The notes under the pieces: model-generated
Database searches by the model: none
Told to the model about the DNA's origin: nothing
Seen by the model: the letters and a program-made list of their open reading frames with translations, nothing else
DNA from: Acanthosepion esculentum
Lineage: Eukaryota; Mollusca; Cephalopoda; Sepiida; Sepiidae
Reading direction: 5' to 3'
Assembly: GCA_964036315.1 (NCBI GenBank)
Contig: OZ038487.1
Coordinates: 57,970,842 to 58,034,841, forward strand
DNA: 64,000 nucleotides
Program-made: the position numbers and the translations under genes
In this document: piece by piece, positions 9,030-19,922 of the stretch
Numbering within the stretch: the first letter of the stretch is position 1
Layout: each line of letters opens with the position of its first letter

Positions 9030-11990
9030 ACTCTTTGCTTGGCCAGTCAGAATGTCCGTGGCCTGAGATCAGAATCTCGCAGGGCGGAACTTGTTCGCGA
9101 TCTTCTGCGTCTCGGAGTAAATGTTTGTAGTTTACAGGAGACTCGTCTGATTGCCAATGAATATAATAATATTCTAACCAAGGAGTTTCACCTCTATTCA
9201 GCTTATTTTAATAGTCGCTCCAGAGGTGTTTCTTGGCTGGTCTGCATATCCTTAATGGCGTTGTATGCTTTTTTTGTTCGCAGAAACGGGAGTGGGGGTT
9301 GTCTTTTGCTCGTTACCATAAAAAGTAAGGCTCTTCGTTTCATCGAAATTTATACGCCCAAATGACCGAGCGGAGCAGGTGAACTTTTTTCGGCGCGTCG
9401 AGACGTTTTGACGACGTCTCGGCAGGTAAGTTTAGCGGTTGATTGGAATGCCATCCTTTATCCCGATATAGATCATAGTGGGGAAACATCAGGTACTAAC
9501 AACCCGGATGTGAAACCATTTCGAGATTTTATTGAGGGGTCTGATCTGGTCGATAAATTTGGAAATGAATACCCTCGGGAATTAGTCAAGTAGCGGCGGC
9601 CCGGATTCGGAAGTCCGCGTGAGCTATATCGACCGGGCGTTAGTTAAGAGAGTCGATTTAGGACTCCTAGGATGTTCAAGTTTCCATTTGATAGTTTTCA
9701 CGGACCATAGGCTCATCCGGGTTCGGGTAAACTTAGATAAGCCTAAGCCTAGATCGACTGGTTATTGGAAATTCAACACGTCGTTGTTCAAGGTGGAGGA
9801 TTTTCGTGACCAGTTTTTACTAATATTAATGCGGGAACTGGCGGAAAGTGTGGTCAGGAATAAGAAGTGTGGCCACCTTAAGTCTGTCATTAGATCGTTT
9901 GCAGCTGATTATAGTCATCGGCTAAATCGAGATAGATTAGAAGCGCAAACGGCAGCTGAATCTATATTATAGGGTGCCATCGAAATGAGAGATAGTGGGA
10001 AAGTAACTGTAGTTAGGGCTGAGCTGGTCTCCTCGCTTATCAAGACGGACCAAGCTCTGGTAGTTAGCGCTCGGTTAAAAAGAATGTCTTCCGATGCGAT
10101 CAACTTTGCTGCTCAATTACGGCAGGCGAAACTGCATAGAGCATCTAATGATCACATCCCAAGAGTCACGTTGCCGGACGGGTGATGGTTGACTACGAAC
10201 AAAGGTATTTGTGTGGTTTTTCGGTCTTTCTTCAGGAAATTTTCACCAGGGAGTTTGGACTAAGTCCTGCTCAGTTCGACATCTATTTGGCTGACTTTTC
10301 CCGCTTCGAGGCGGCTGGGTGCGAAGGGGCCATTACGGAGGAGGACATTTGGGAAGCGCTGAACCAGGTCGGTCGAGACAAGACTACGGGGATAGATGGT
10401 CTGCCCTTTGAGATGTTCTTGAGGCAGTCGCCCGTGTTTGTTCCTCTGCTGGTACTGATGTTTAACCATTAGTTGAAGAATGGGAATATATCCCAATGCT
10501 TCTCTTGGCTTCGCTTCATCAGGTTGCTACGTAAGAGCAAAAACGGTGGGGACGGGATAGGGAATTTTCGCCCTTTAACTATGCTTAATGAAGAGTTGAA
10601 GATTTTGGCAAAGCCGTTTGGAGCTTGTCCTGCCTAGTCTGATTAAATCCGAGCATAATTGTTCTGTGAGGGGCAGGACTATTCAGGACAACCTTCATTT
10701 GGTTCGCCTCAGCATTTAAGACGTCGCGTTGATAAATTTGGATCAGTCCATTGTATTTGATAGTGTGAGCCATCGATTTCTCGAAGCTGTTCTCGTTTCT
10801 GCCGGTTTCGAGCCGTACTTTTGCTCCTGGATATGTCTCCTTTATGAGCACCCTGATGCGTTGATGGAGGTGAATGAATCAGGTCGGAGACTTTCGCTTT
10901 GTCTCGGTCAATTCGACAAAGTTGCCGCTATCGTCGATGCTTTACGCCCTTGCGTTGGAACAATTCCTTCGCAGGTTGAATGCGAATCTGGTTATTTACG
11001 GAATAGCCTTGCCTGGTGGTAACATCGCGGCCAAGTATTCCGCCTATGCCGACGATGTGTCTGTGCTCACAAAGAGCGCCGCCGAAATAGATGAAGTCAG
11101 CAAAGAAGTACGCAGGTAGGAAGCGATTGCAGGGGCAAAAATCAACTGCGATAAGTCTGTTGGCTTGCGGTTTGGTGAGTGAAAGGAGTTTCTCTTCCCG
11201 GGCCATTCAGTTGGACGGACGTGCTGGCCAAGATACTTGGTGTCTGGTTCGGTCCCGACCTACAGCTGATGATGAACTGGTCGGAGGTTCGGAAGAAGTT
11301 TGAAGAAGCTGTTCGTCTGTGGACTCGAAGGACTCTTTCCTTGAAGGGGAGAGTGGACATTTGTACTTCGCACATCTCGATTCTCATTTACCGGCTAACC
11401 GTTCTTCCGCGTCTGTTTGCCGAATTTCTAGAGTTAGTTCGAGACGTTTTTGGATACCTCTCGTGATCCAAGTTTCCTATGGTAGATTGGAAGATCTACT
11501 GCTTCCACCCTGTCGAAGGTGGTCTGGGAATGCCGAGTGTTGAGATTCGTCAACATCCGCTCCATTAGAATTTCCTAGAACGCAGGATGACGGAAATAGC
11601 GAAAAGACGTTCAACTTTCTTTTCCTTCCTTTGAAAGTCTGCATACAGATGAGGAAAGGCCCCCAACTCTCCTCGAGCCGAATGCCGAAATGCGATTCGC
11701 TGCCTCCGACTGATGAAGGATAAAAGATCCTTCATCAGTCGGAGGTAGCGAAGCAGATAGCAGAGCGTTGTCTCCCAGAGATTTATATCGAGTGTTACTA
11801 GTGTTGCTAAAGATGGTCTAATTGACGAGCTCAGACTTATGAAGGAGGAGTTTCGCTCCATTTGGCCTTGGGCACCCGGGTTGAAATGCCTCAATAATGA
11901 TGAGGTATTACTCACCTGGCTGGTGTTGCGAAAGGCCATATGGGTCGGCAAGAGGCTGTACGCAGCGAGGCTGGCGGTTACGCCCAGGTG
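9030..11990 (+). pseudogene. Tx1-like (L1 group) LINE ORF2: endonuclease and reverse transcriptase relic
   Basis: The apurinic-type endonuclease domain is visible in order: ASQNVRGLRSESRR (9042), the metal-binding SLQETRL (about 9132), YSAYFNSRSRGVSWLV, IEIYTP, VDWN near 9437, SYIDRALVKR (9619) and FTDHRLI with the catalytic D-H pair (about 9700). The reverse transcriptase starts about 10182: ITEEDIWEALNQVGRDKTTG and IDGLPFEMF (fingers), NFRPLTMLN near 10565, and the catalytic YADDVSVL at about 11045. C-terminal sequence continues to about 11990 with WLVLRKAIWVGKRLYAARL-like residues. At least seven frame changes or stops break it. The next LINE of the same type, at 12.3-14.1 kb, preserves the same motifs. 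Confidence 0.8.
11698..11750. repeat. 24-bp-arm hairpin inside LINE ORF2
   Basis: Arm 11698-11721 (start CGCTGCCTCCGACTGATG) is followed by a 5-base loop and then its reverse complement at 11727-11750, with a single mismatch. It looks like a local inverted duplication within the ORF2 3' region rather than part of the LINE protein. Confidence 0.85.
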
Positions 11991-12299
11991 AATTTATTGT
12001 GGCGAGTGAGAGGAGTCCATTAGACATGCTTTCTTTCATACAGCACTCATCCTCTGCCTCTACAAACAAGAAATTATTTTCTCAATCCATTTCCACCCAA
12101 ACCACTGACAAACAAACCAACAAAGCAAAAAGGATCTGTAAAACATATTCCGTTTCTACTACCTTCTTCTTTTAAAAACACCCCTGTCCATAGACCCATA
12201 TCTACACCCAAAAATACACCTACTTATCCTTCTCAATAACCCCAAAAGAAAAGAAATAGAAGTCCTAAAGCACCTGTCGTATCGGGAAAAAAATCAAGC

Positions 12300-13628
12300 A
12301 ACCATACATACCTGGGTAAGACGTCTGCCGCGTATCCCGGAACAACCAGAATGGGTGCTTGCATAAACCCGAAACCCTGCAGATCTATGTAATTCCTGCC
12401 AGATTAATGGTAAAGATATTGAAATGCCGCAAAATTTCAAGAGACCCAAAGGGAAACTGACCTTGGTGCGATCAGGCCCGGGTACGCGGCAGATTTGGGG
12501 CAAGATAGAGGAGGCAAATATGTCTCTTAAATTAGTGTCCCCAGTGACATACATGAACGATAATCAAATGATCGAATTGAAGCAAGGGAGGATCCCCGTT
12601 TTCATTCACTCATCACTGTATAGAGCTTTAAAATTAACGTTTCTCGAGCTCATTGACGGGCAGTCTCTTGATGACAACATCAAGAGTGAGATCGGCACAG
12701 GCCCTTAAGCTCTCGGTCTTCTCAATCAGGCCACATTCAATGCAACCCTAATCTGTTTGATAATGCCTCTCTGATTGGCTAGTTTGGTCTGAGGTTAGAG
12801 TCACGTAGGGCGAAGTTCTCTCGTGAACTTCTGCGTCTCGGGGTGAATATATGTTGTATGCAGGAGACCCGGTTTTCTACTCGCGATTATGGAGGCATTC
12901 TAAGGGTTTTTCCCTCTATTCGGCATGTTTTGATGGGTGCTCGAGAGGTGTCCCCTGGCTGGTGAGGAAGTCTTTGAAGGCAGAGTGGGCTCGGGTCTTT
13001 GCAGATCCGGTGGGCAGGTTTTGCTTGCTGGATGTTAACATAAAGGATAAGGCTCGTCGTCTCATTAGGGTTTATGCGCCCAATAATCATTCTGAGCGGC
13101 CTGCTTTGTTTCGGCGGACAGAGTCGTTTTTAAAATCTCGTAGAGTAGTTTTAGCAGGGGAATGGTAAGACATCGTTGTCCCTGACATGGAAAATTGAAC
13201 TCATCATTGTTTGCTGAGCGAAATTTCCGGGACCAGTTGCTGCTAATGCGCTATAGCGGGAAGTGATGGGGGCTGTGGTTGGAAAAATGTGATGGGATAA
13301 GTTAAAATCTAAAATTAGAACCTTTTGTCTGCTATATAGTCGAGATAGATTTGCAGCGCAAACGGCTTGTGAGCAGAAAGTCGATCGGGCAATTAAATCC
13401 CGTGATAGTGTGAAGTAACTTTAGCTAGGGCAGATTTAGCCTTCATCCTTATCAAGAAAGATCACGCTCTGGTAGTTAGGGCTATGTTAAAAGAATGTCC
13501 TTGGAGGCAACGAATATGGCCGTTTAATTGTGTTCAGAGGAAGTTCGAAATGCATTTCAGCGACATATCACGTGCGTCACAGAATCTGCATTTTGGGCTA
13601 ACACAATTATTATTATTATTATCATTAT

Positions 13629-13660
<32 letters not shown>

Positions 13661-14103
13661 TCATCATGCCATATTATTGTGCATCATATGCTGAAAGATA
13701 ACAGAACAGATATCAGCGACATATCACGTGCGTCACATTGCCGGATAATCGGACCGTGATTACAAGCGCAGTCATATGCGAGACTTTCTTCATTACACTC
13801 AGGATCTGTTGAGCAGGGATACCGGCCTGATCACTGCTCTGTTCGACGCCTATTTATCCGACTTTCCCTGCCTTGAGACAGCTGAACTGTGACGGTCCCA
13901 TCACAGAGTCGGAAATCTGGGAAGCGCTGAAGCAGGTTGGCAGGGACAAATCGCCGGGATTAGATGGTTTACCCTACGAACTGTACTCGAGGCAATGGCC
14001 CTTTTTTGTTCTTTTGCTGGTACTGATTTTCAGCAACTGGTTGAAGCAGGGGCCTATACCTCATCGCTTCACCATCGGTGTAATCAAGTTGTTACGCAAG
14101 GAC
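12300..14103 (+). pseudogene. Second Tx1-like LINE relic (ORF1 tail, endonuclease, reverse transcriptase start)
   Basis: A 94-codon ORF at 12424-12708 (MPQNFKRPKGKLTLVRSG) could be the end of ORF1 or unrelated, as no domain is evident. From about 12780 the endonuclease follows: LRLESRRAKF, LLRLGVNI, MQETRF (split frame), YSACFDGCSRGVPWLV (12920) and LIRVYAPNNHSE (13060). The reverse-transcriptase fingers are at 13885-14100: ITESEIWEALKQVGRDKSPG and LDGLPYELY, then IGVIKLLRKDK. These match the first LINE closely but not identically, so both are old copies of one family. The middle is damaged by an insertion at 13558-13737, and the reverse transcriptase ends abruptly at 14103, where a CR1 3' end begins. 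Confidence 0.75.
13558..13737. repeat. Microsatellite insert flanked by 24-base direct repeats
   Basis: The 24-base sequence starting CAGCGACATATCACGTGCG occurs at 13558 and again at 13712. Between them are (ATT)n and (ACT)n runs. The interval lies inside the LINE relic. It could be a target-site duplication around an inserted piece or a slippage-type tandem duplication. Confidence 0.7.
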
Positions 14104-14330
14104 AAGGTTCTTTTTTCTGTCATTTTGCGCATGTGGAACTCTCTTCCGGCTACATGCTTTCCAGCTAATGTAATGTAAATCGCCATCTACTGTTCTCCTG
14201 ATTCTTCTTCTTTTGTTCTCGCTCTTAGCAATGTTTCTCTTTCTAACTCTTACACACCCAATAACCTCTTGTGTCTTGGTGGATTTACTGCTTTGCATGG
14301 GCTGAACTGGATTAAAAAAAGAAATTAGTG
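14103..14330 (+). pseudogene. CR1-type LINE 3' end fused to Tx1-like LINE
   Basis: Immediately after the Tx1-like reverse transcriptase stops, the frame reads SVILRMWNSLPATCFPANV, the C-terminal 'LWNSLPASCFP' block of CR1-type ORF2. The 3' UTR landmark CTTGTGTCTTGGTGG...TTTGC and a short A-rich tail follow; the same landmark is found inverted at 48.76 kb and 30.34 kb. The join could be an insertion boundary or a recombination. Confidence 0.6.
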
Positions 14331-14469
14331 TGGAATGTTCACATCTTTTAAAGTTATTACTTCCTCTTAGTTGTTACAGCATTTTAGTTGTTGCTGGTGA
14401 GTTATGGCCGTAGAGAAAGGATTAACATACAGGTCTAGTGATGAAGTTTTAGAGAAAATGGAAACAGAA

Positions 14470-15110
14470 CATACACTACACTATTTACATTATTCGGACT
14501 ATTGTCCTCATCTTTGTCGCCATATTTATTACAACGTTTCGACCGTTGTACGCTCCGGACTTCTTCAGGTGGTTGGAATGTCGAACTGAACCATTTATTT
14601 CGCTCATTGGGGTAGACTGTTCTAATTCCCCTCTCCAAGTCCTCCATTGCCTTAACCGGGTATTGAACGCACACTCTTTGGGTCCTGTCACTGTTTCTAA
14701 ATAACGCTTTTATCCACTGTGCCATGTGTTCTCGACGACAAATGTCACAGTAGATGAAGGCGTTCGCTCGCTGGGATAGACTTAAGGACACATTGCACAG
14801 TGAGGCTGGTTAGATCCAGTGACAGCGCCCAAAGAGTTGTGAGTTCAATACCTGGTTAAGGCAGTGGAGAACTTGGCGAGGGGAATTAACAGGGCGTAAC
14901 TGATAACTGACATCCATTAAACATGGCACGTGGAACTAGAACAATCTACCTCAGTGAGGTTCAGTTCGACATTCCCACCACCTGAAGAAGGCCGGAGCGT
15001 ACAACGGTCGAAACGTTGTAATAAATATGGCGACAAAGATGAGGACAATAGTCCGAATAATGTGAATAGTGTACATAATACCTCATCTCAGAAATATAGA
15101 CAGATACAGA
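14470..15110. repeat. Repeat family A, inverted pair with spacer
   Basis: A minus-strand copy (about 14475-14640) and a plus-strand copy (about 14925-15070) form long inverted arms. Each arm has ATTATTCGGACTATTGTCCTC or its complement and the core CTGAAGAAG ... GAAACGTTGTAATAAATATGG (plus core 14983-15024). The spacer has two inverted tRNA-like segments: GAGTTGTGAGTTCAATACC at 14837 on the plus strand, and its relative on the minus strand near 14670. ORFs across the arms are translations of the repeat. Confidence 0.7.
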
Positions 15111-15119
15111 AAATACACT

Positions 15120-15675
15120 TATATTTAATATCTGAAAGAGCTAGTTTATCGTCATACCTTCCTGGGTTGTATGATATACTACATGCCGCATCAAGGCCTC
15201 TGGTCGGTAGGTTTTAAGGAGCGTGGTACCACCTCCTAATTGCTGTTGTTAACAGGTGCACCCTGACTTGGGGTGGTAGACCCTGTTAGGGTTCTCTGTA
15301 TGGGCAAATAGTGAAACACCAAACTGGGCTGAAAACACTATGAAAGTATAAAAAATACATTTTTATATTAAAAAATTCCCAAAATATGCTTTAATATAAA
15401 AAAAATTCTAGAAATACATTTTGATAAAAAATATTCCAGCAATAGACTTTAATAGTAAAAACAAAAAATTATAGAACTAGATTTTAATAGTAAAAATTCT
15501 AGCAACAGAATTTAATAGACAAAAAATCTAGCAATAGATTTTCATTGTAAAAAAAAACAAAACTTTTACAAGTAGATTTTAATTAAAAAAAATGCCAGCA
15601 GTAGATTTTACTAGTAATTTTTTTTACCAATTTTGGAATTAAATGACACTTAAGGAGTTGATATGTCTTTAATTT
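15120..15675 (-). repeat. Composite repeat C copy, minus strand
   Basis: Reading leftwards: the head (reverse complement of GTGTCATTTAATTCC) at 15640-15670, an AT-rich array of degenerate units of about 30 bases at 15340-15630 ('ctagcaatagattttaatagtaaaaa' type), and then the conserved block at 15130-15330 with TACCACCCCAAGTCAGGGTG on the minus strand. Confidence 0.6.
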
Positions 15676-15679
15676 GAAA

Positions 15680-16390
15680 TTCATGATTTTAACCATTACT
15701 AACTTTTGTTCCAACCCTATATAATAATCTGTGAGAAGAGATTTCTAACACTCAGGTCATGAGGAGGCGAGCGCCTCGAGTGCATTTTATAACTGAAGGA
15801 AGGAAAGGATTAGGAAAAATTAATCATATAAGAATGTGTAATTTAAGCTGGATTAAGTTTCATTGAACCTGTTATACGAAAACAAAATAATTCAATGCTG
15901 CCTTCAATAGGAAGGTCATTTTATAACAAAGCTTTCGAAATAAAAAGCATTGTTTTGTTGAACAAAAGCTAAGTGTCTTATTCATCCAACATTAAATTTG
16001 AAACAAAAGAACGATTGTAACTACGATTAAACATTTCCTTTGAATGATATGAGCCAATATATAAAATCCATTCTTTGTGTATAATAGAGTTAACAAATTT
16101 TTGTTTTAAGACCGGATACTTACGTCCAAATCTTATACATGAGCTAGGTATTCACCCACTAACCATGGTGCTTACGTTCAAGATGCAAACGAACTGAGAA
16201 GGCGAGCACTTGGAAAACAATGAAAGAAAAGACGAAATAGAATTTATATTAAACTTTATTCTGTAATTATTTGTAAAGCTTACATATATATATTTGTAAG
16301 GCTTACATCGTATTGCTTTTAAAGAGATTTAAATATCCATTAATGTACTTGAATACATTGCTAGAAGAATAATGAATCAATGATAGACCA
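15680..16390. other. AT-rich sequence, no feature recognised
   Basis: No coding motif or known repeat head is visible. The stretch leads into the tRNA-like tandem array. Confidence 0.5.
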
Positions 16391-16404
16391 ACTAAAGTAC
16401 GGGT

Positions 16405-16795
16405 CGGGGGAGTCTTGGCTTGGGAAAGTGGTTAGCAAAACCAGTCTGATTGAGCATTATTTCCGAGTAGTGAGTTCGGTCCTCACTGAGTACCTCATAC
16501 TTGTAGCCTTGCGATAACCAAAGCTTGCTAAATCTTTCGGTGCTTCTGCTTGGGTTTATGGTTAATGAGCAAATATCTCTGACCATTAACAGAGAGTAGT
16601 GAGTTCGATTTTCAGTGGGTGACTTACTATGGTGACCTTGTGCCAAAACAAAGTTTAGTTAATCTTTGAGCGACTCGGCATTGGGTAATGGCTAACGAGC
16701 TGTTGCGGTTGGAAATTAATACTGTATATTTTGTTCGATTCTCACTCGGTAATTGATGTCTCATGCCAAATAATGTAAGCTTAGTAAACAGTAGC
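16405..16795 (+). repeat. Tandem array of three tRNA-like units (about 130 bp each)
   Basis: Three units each carry an A-box-like TGGTTAGCAAA / TGGTTAATGAGC / TGGCTAACGAGC and a B-box-like GAGTTCGGTCC (16472), GAGTTCGATTT (16601) and TTGTTCGATTC (16731). B-box spacing is 129-130 bp. Each unit is followed by 'gccttgygcca'-type sequence. The units resemble those at 31.0-33.0 kb. This organisation suggests a tandemly amplified tRNA-derived SINE or satellite. They are not functional tRNA genes, because the acceptor and anticodon arms do not fold well by eye. Confidence 0.65.
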
Positions 16796-16839
16796 AATTG
16801 AGGTATGAGACGATGTACTTAGTTTAATGTAATTTTAAA

Positions 16840-17440
16840 TCATTACTATCTATCTATCTATCTATCTCTATCTATCTATATAATTTTCACACCGTATCAT
16901 TTTCCAGTCATCGATATTTACTCACCCTTCTTCGTATAACAAAAGACCAGATGCGTCTAAATTGAAATACTGCGATTATGTTGCGCCGGTAGAACATATC
17001 GTGGGCATGTGTCCATGTTATCTAAATTATCAGCATTCAAAAACCAGATTTGAACTGGAATCATAAGACGAAAAGTGCACGTTGATTGACTGATGTGATT
17101 TTTGGAATCAGATTTATCTTGTTTATAAGTTTAATGAGGAGTGGATTTTTGTTGTTTCAATTTTGTATCGATATAAGTGCGGATTCAGAGAACGGAAAAA
17201 AAGTACCTTTGATTTTGTAGTGTATTTCTGGTGCAAAGTCCATAGCAAAGTTTTCTATATATCCAGTAGTCGTTTCAGAGATTTTATATTTTTAACATGT
17301 CTGTACATCCTACCTTGTCTACCTATTTAGAACCTTATGCATATGAGTGATTAGGTTATGTAGTTTTTAATAATTTTTTGTTCCTCTTGGGAAGAAAATA
17401 GGTTGGTATTTACCAATGGAGTTTGATAAATTTTATTATG
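16840..17440. other. Short (TATC)n then unassigned AT-rich sequence
   Basis: A short (CTAT)n run at 16847-16878 is followed by AT-rich sequence without recognisable genes. Confidence 0.5.
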
Positions 17441-18110
17441 ACTGTTGGTTGTGTTAGATCTCAAGGTGGTGTTTTTGAGAGGATCGCTTCATGTTCACTG
17501 TCATGTTGTCCGCCCACTAAAGAGTATATGTTGGACTCTTCCGCTTACTAAAAGATTAGTAGGAGAGAAGGCCTTTGAAGATCAGTCTCCCAGACTGTTC
17601 GTAACTGTCGAACTCTGCCCCGGCAGAGAGGAACTCGGACGAGGCTTTGCCGAAGGGCAAAGTTTCGTCCTGGGAGATAGACAGTCCCTGAACATGTTTA
17701 GGCGGGTTCAAAGGGAATATTATCGGCCGAGCCTACGGGCTCGGAGTACCCACAATAAACCGGCCTTCTGCCATATACACCCTCGTGAGGGGGCTGTTAA
17801 ATATTAACAGTCGACCAGACTGTTTGTAACTGTCGAACTCTCTGCGTCGGCAGAGAGAAGCCCGGATGAGGCTTTGCCGCAGGACAAAATATCGTCCGGG
17901 GAGGTAGACAGTCCCTGAACCCGTTTATGCGGCTTCTAACGGAATATTTACGGGCTCGGAGAACCCACGGTAAACTCGGTCTTGTGCCACATACATCCCT
18001 CGTAAGGAGGCTGTTAAATATAACCGTCGAATAGACTGGAGGCTGGTCAACCGACCCACACTCACTAGTCGTGTAATACTCTTCTGTTGTATTTACTGTT
18101 TAATATATGA
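17440..18110 (+). repeat. LTR-like repeat containing a duplicated ~200-bp GC-rich unit
   Basis: The unit 'agactgttngtaactgtcgaactct ... ggctgttaaatat' occurs twice in tandem (about 17590-17805 and 17815-18025). Parts (GTCGAACTCT, GGCAGAGAG, CGTCCGG, GTAGAC, CTCGGNCTTGTGCCA) match the solo LTR at 27220-27728 read on the minus strand, so this is probably a diverged LTR of the same retroelement with an internal duplication. No target-site duplication was found. The 120-codon ORF at 17445 is probably fortuitous. Confidence 0.5.
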
Positions 18111-18870
18111 TATATCTCCAACACTGGTTTTATTATTTCTTAAAGCATTTACTTGGTCACAACATACACATTCAATGGTCTCCCATGTGTAACCGGAACG
18201 GTTTAGCAGCTTCTTTTTTACATTTAGGGTTAAAAACATTTTCATGCGTATGGTTTGATGAGCAGGAAAGTACTTTATGTCGCCTTAATGAAAAATAGTT
18301 TGATTTAGCATAAAAATTAATCTTGAGGGGTATTAAATCCCCTAGTGCTAATCTGAGAACTTGATGTATTGGTTCCAATTCTTTCAATTAGGATTTTCTT
18401 GCTGATCTGTAAATAAAACATCTGTAATCTAGTTTTGTTTCTGTTATTAATGTGATGCTTCTCCGATCACTACAATCTTCAGGTCTACGGTCAACACTTT
18501 CTAAAATAGGCCCATAATCTGCACTTCTTACCTGCGACAAACTCCTGTAGTATACTTATATATTGAGTGAATCTTGGTCCTTGCATTTAGTAAACGCCAG
18601 TAAAAAAAAAGAAAAAATCCTAGGAGCACCAAATATATTGCAACCATAACAGAAGTGGGTGACACTAGGGTGAAATCAGTTGTCGGAGTCCATCCCACTT
18701 CAGAAAGGTTTTTAGAGTTCTTTTCCAGACTGGTTGCCAAGCCAAAATTAAGGAACTCAGACTATCTTGTTTTATCCGAAAATTGGAAGTCACGTTTTTC
18801 CTTTTCCCAGACAGGCATCCACACACATCAAGAAAGCGCCTTCCTACTAATTGATGATCAGTTAGTGAAA
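18110..18870. other. Unassigned; no recognised gene
   Basis: Short ORFs exist on both strands (for example a 71-codon minus-strand frame ending at 18172), but none shows a domain that I recognise. Confidence 0.4.
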
Positions 18871-18871
18871 G

Positions 18872-19011
18872 TAAAATGTCGTTAGTTTTCGAACATTTTA
18901 AAATTTAGGAAACACTCATAAATTGATTACGAAAGGCGTCGGCTAACATAAGTTTTCCTTTTTCAAATATTCATATTGTCCTTTACAGATATATTTTAAT
19001 TATATATGAAG

Positions 19012-19083
<72 letters not shown>
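18872..19083. repeat. Repeat D copy 1 followed by (AC)n(AT)n
   Basis: The sequence from 'aatgtcgttagtttt' to 'tttacacac' (18872-19020) recurs with mismatches at 23136-23290. Both copies run directly into a microsatellite, here (AC)n then (AT)n. Confidence 0.6.
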
Positions 19084-19084
<1 letters not shown>

Positions 19085-19191
19085 GCAGAAATATAGTTTT
19101 AAGGCACGCTAAATTTATGGGATAAAGCAGCCTGACGATTGTGTCTAGGATGAAACAGCCTGTCGCCTCTGAGTGTTGACTTCAATGTTCA

Positions 19192-19245
<54 letters not shown>

Positions 19246-19271
19246 TGTTGAAGTGTTGACTTCAATGTTCA

Positions 19272-19303
<32 letters not shown>

Positions 19304-19331
19304 AGTGTTGAAGTGTTGACTTCAATGTTCA

Positions 19332-19375
<44 letters not shown>

Positions 19376-19452
19376 TGAACATTGAAAAGTGAACATTGAA
19401 GTCAACACTCAGAGGCGACAGGCTGTTTCATGCTAGACGCAGTCGTCAGGCC

Positions 19453-19502
<50 letters not shown>
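19085..19502. repeat. Fold-back repeat F with internal (TA)n tracts
   Basis: The left arm ('cctgacgattgtgtctagga', 'aacagcctgtcgcctctgag', 'tgttgacttcaatgttcact') at about 19100-19195 is inverted at about 19371-19458. Between them a 35-base piece, GTGTTGACTTCAATGTTCAC, repeats twice more, and each copy is separated by a (TA)n tract. A shorter relative is at 52670-52825. Confidence 0.75.
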
Positions 19503-19504
<2 letters not shown>

Positions 19505-19857
19505 TAAGAATGGCTAAGTGCTGGAAACGTTGATTTTACGACTCTGAAACAAGGGTTTGGATATCATCATGATCGATTTGCCAAGAAACTAATTTCTTGT
19601 TGTTATCGGCCGATGGAGGCGATCCTCTTTTGTGTCATGAAAATCATGCGACAGGTTGATTCAAGTTTTCATAGGACGAACTCCCAAGTCAGCATGACCG
19701 AGGGTTTGAGCTTTCCGGTCTTGTTAAAACTGCTGGTCTCGTTAGATTAGGCGGTTCCTCCCATAAAATGTAAATAAGGAACGCTGAGCGGAATTCTCGT
19801 ATCAACCATAGGTGGGCTCAGGTGAATGTTGAAGACAAGAAGAAACGAGTAGCTGAC

Positions 19858-19859
<2 letters not shown>

Positions 19860-19920
<61 letters not shown>
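19860..19920. repeat. (ATT)n microsatellite
   Basis: A pure ATT run of about 20 units abuts the 5' end of the Helitron-like element. Confidence 0.95.
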
Positions 19921-19922
19921 CA

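Noticed and set aside
17445..17807. 120-codon ORF as a gene
   Set aside because: It overlaps an LTR-like repeat and has no recognised domain.
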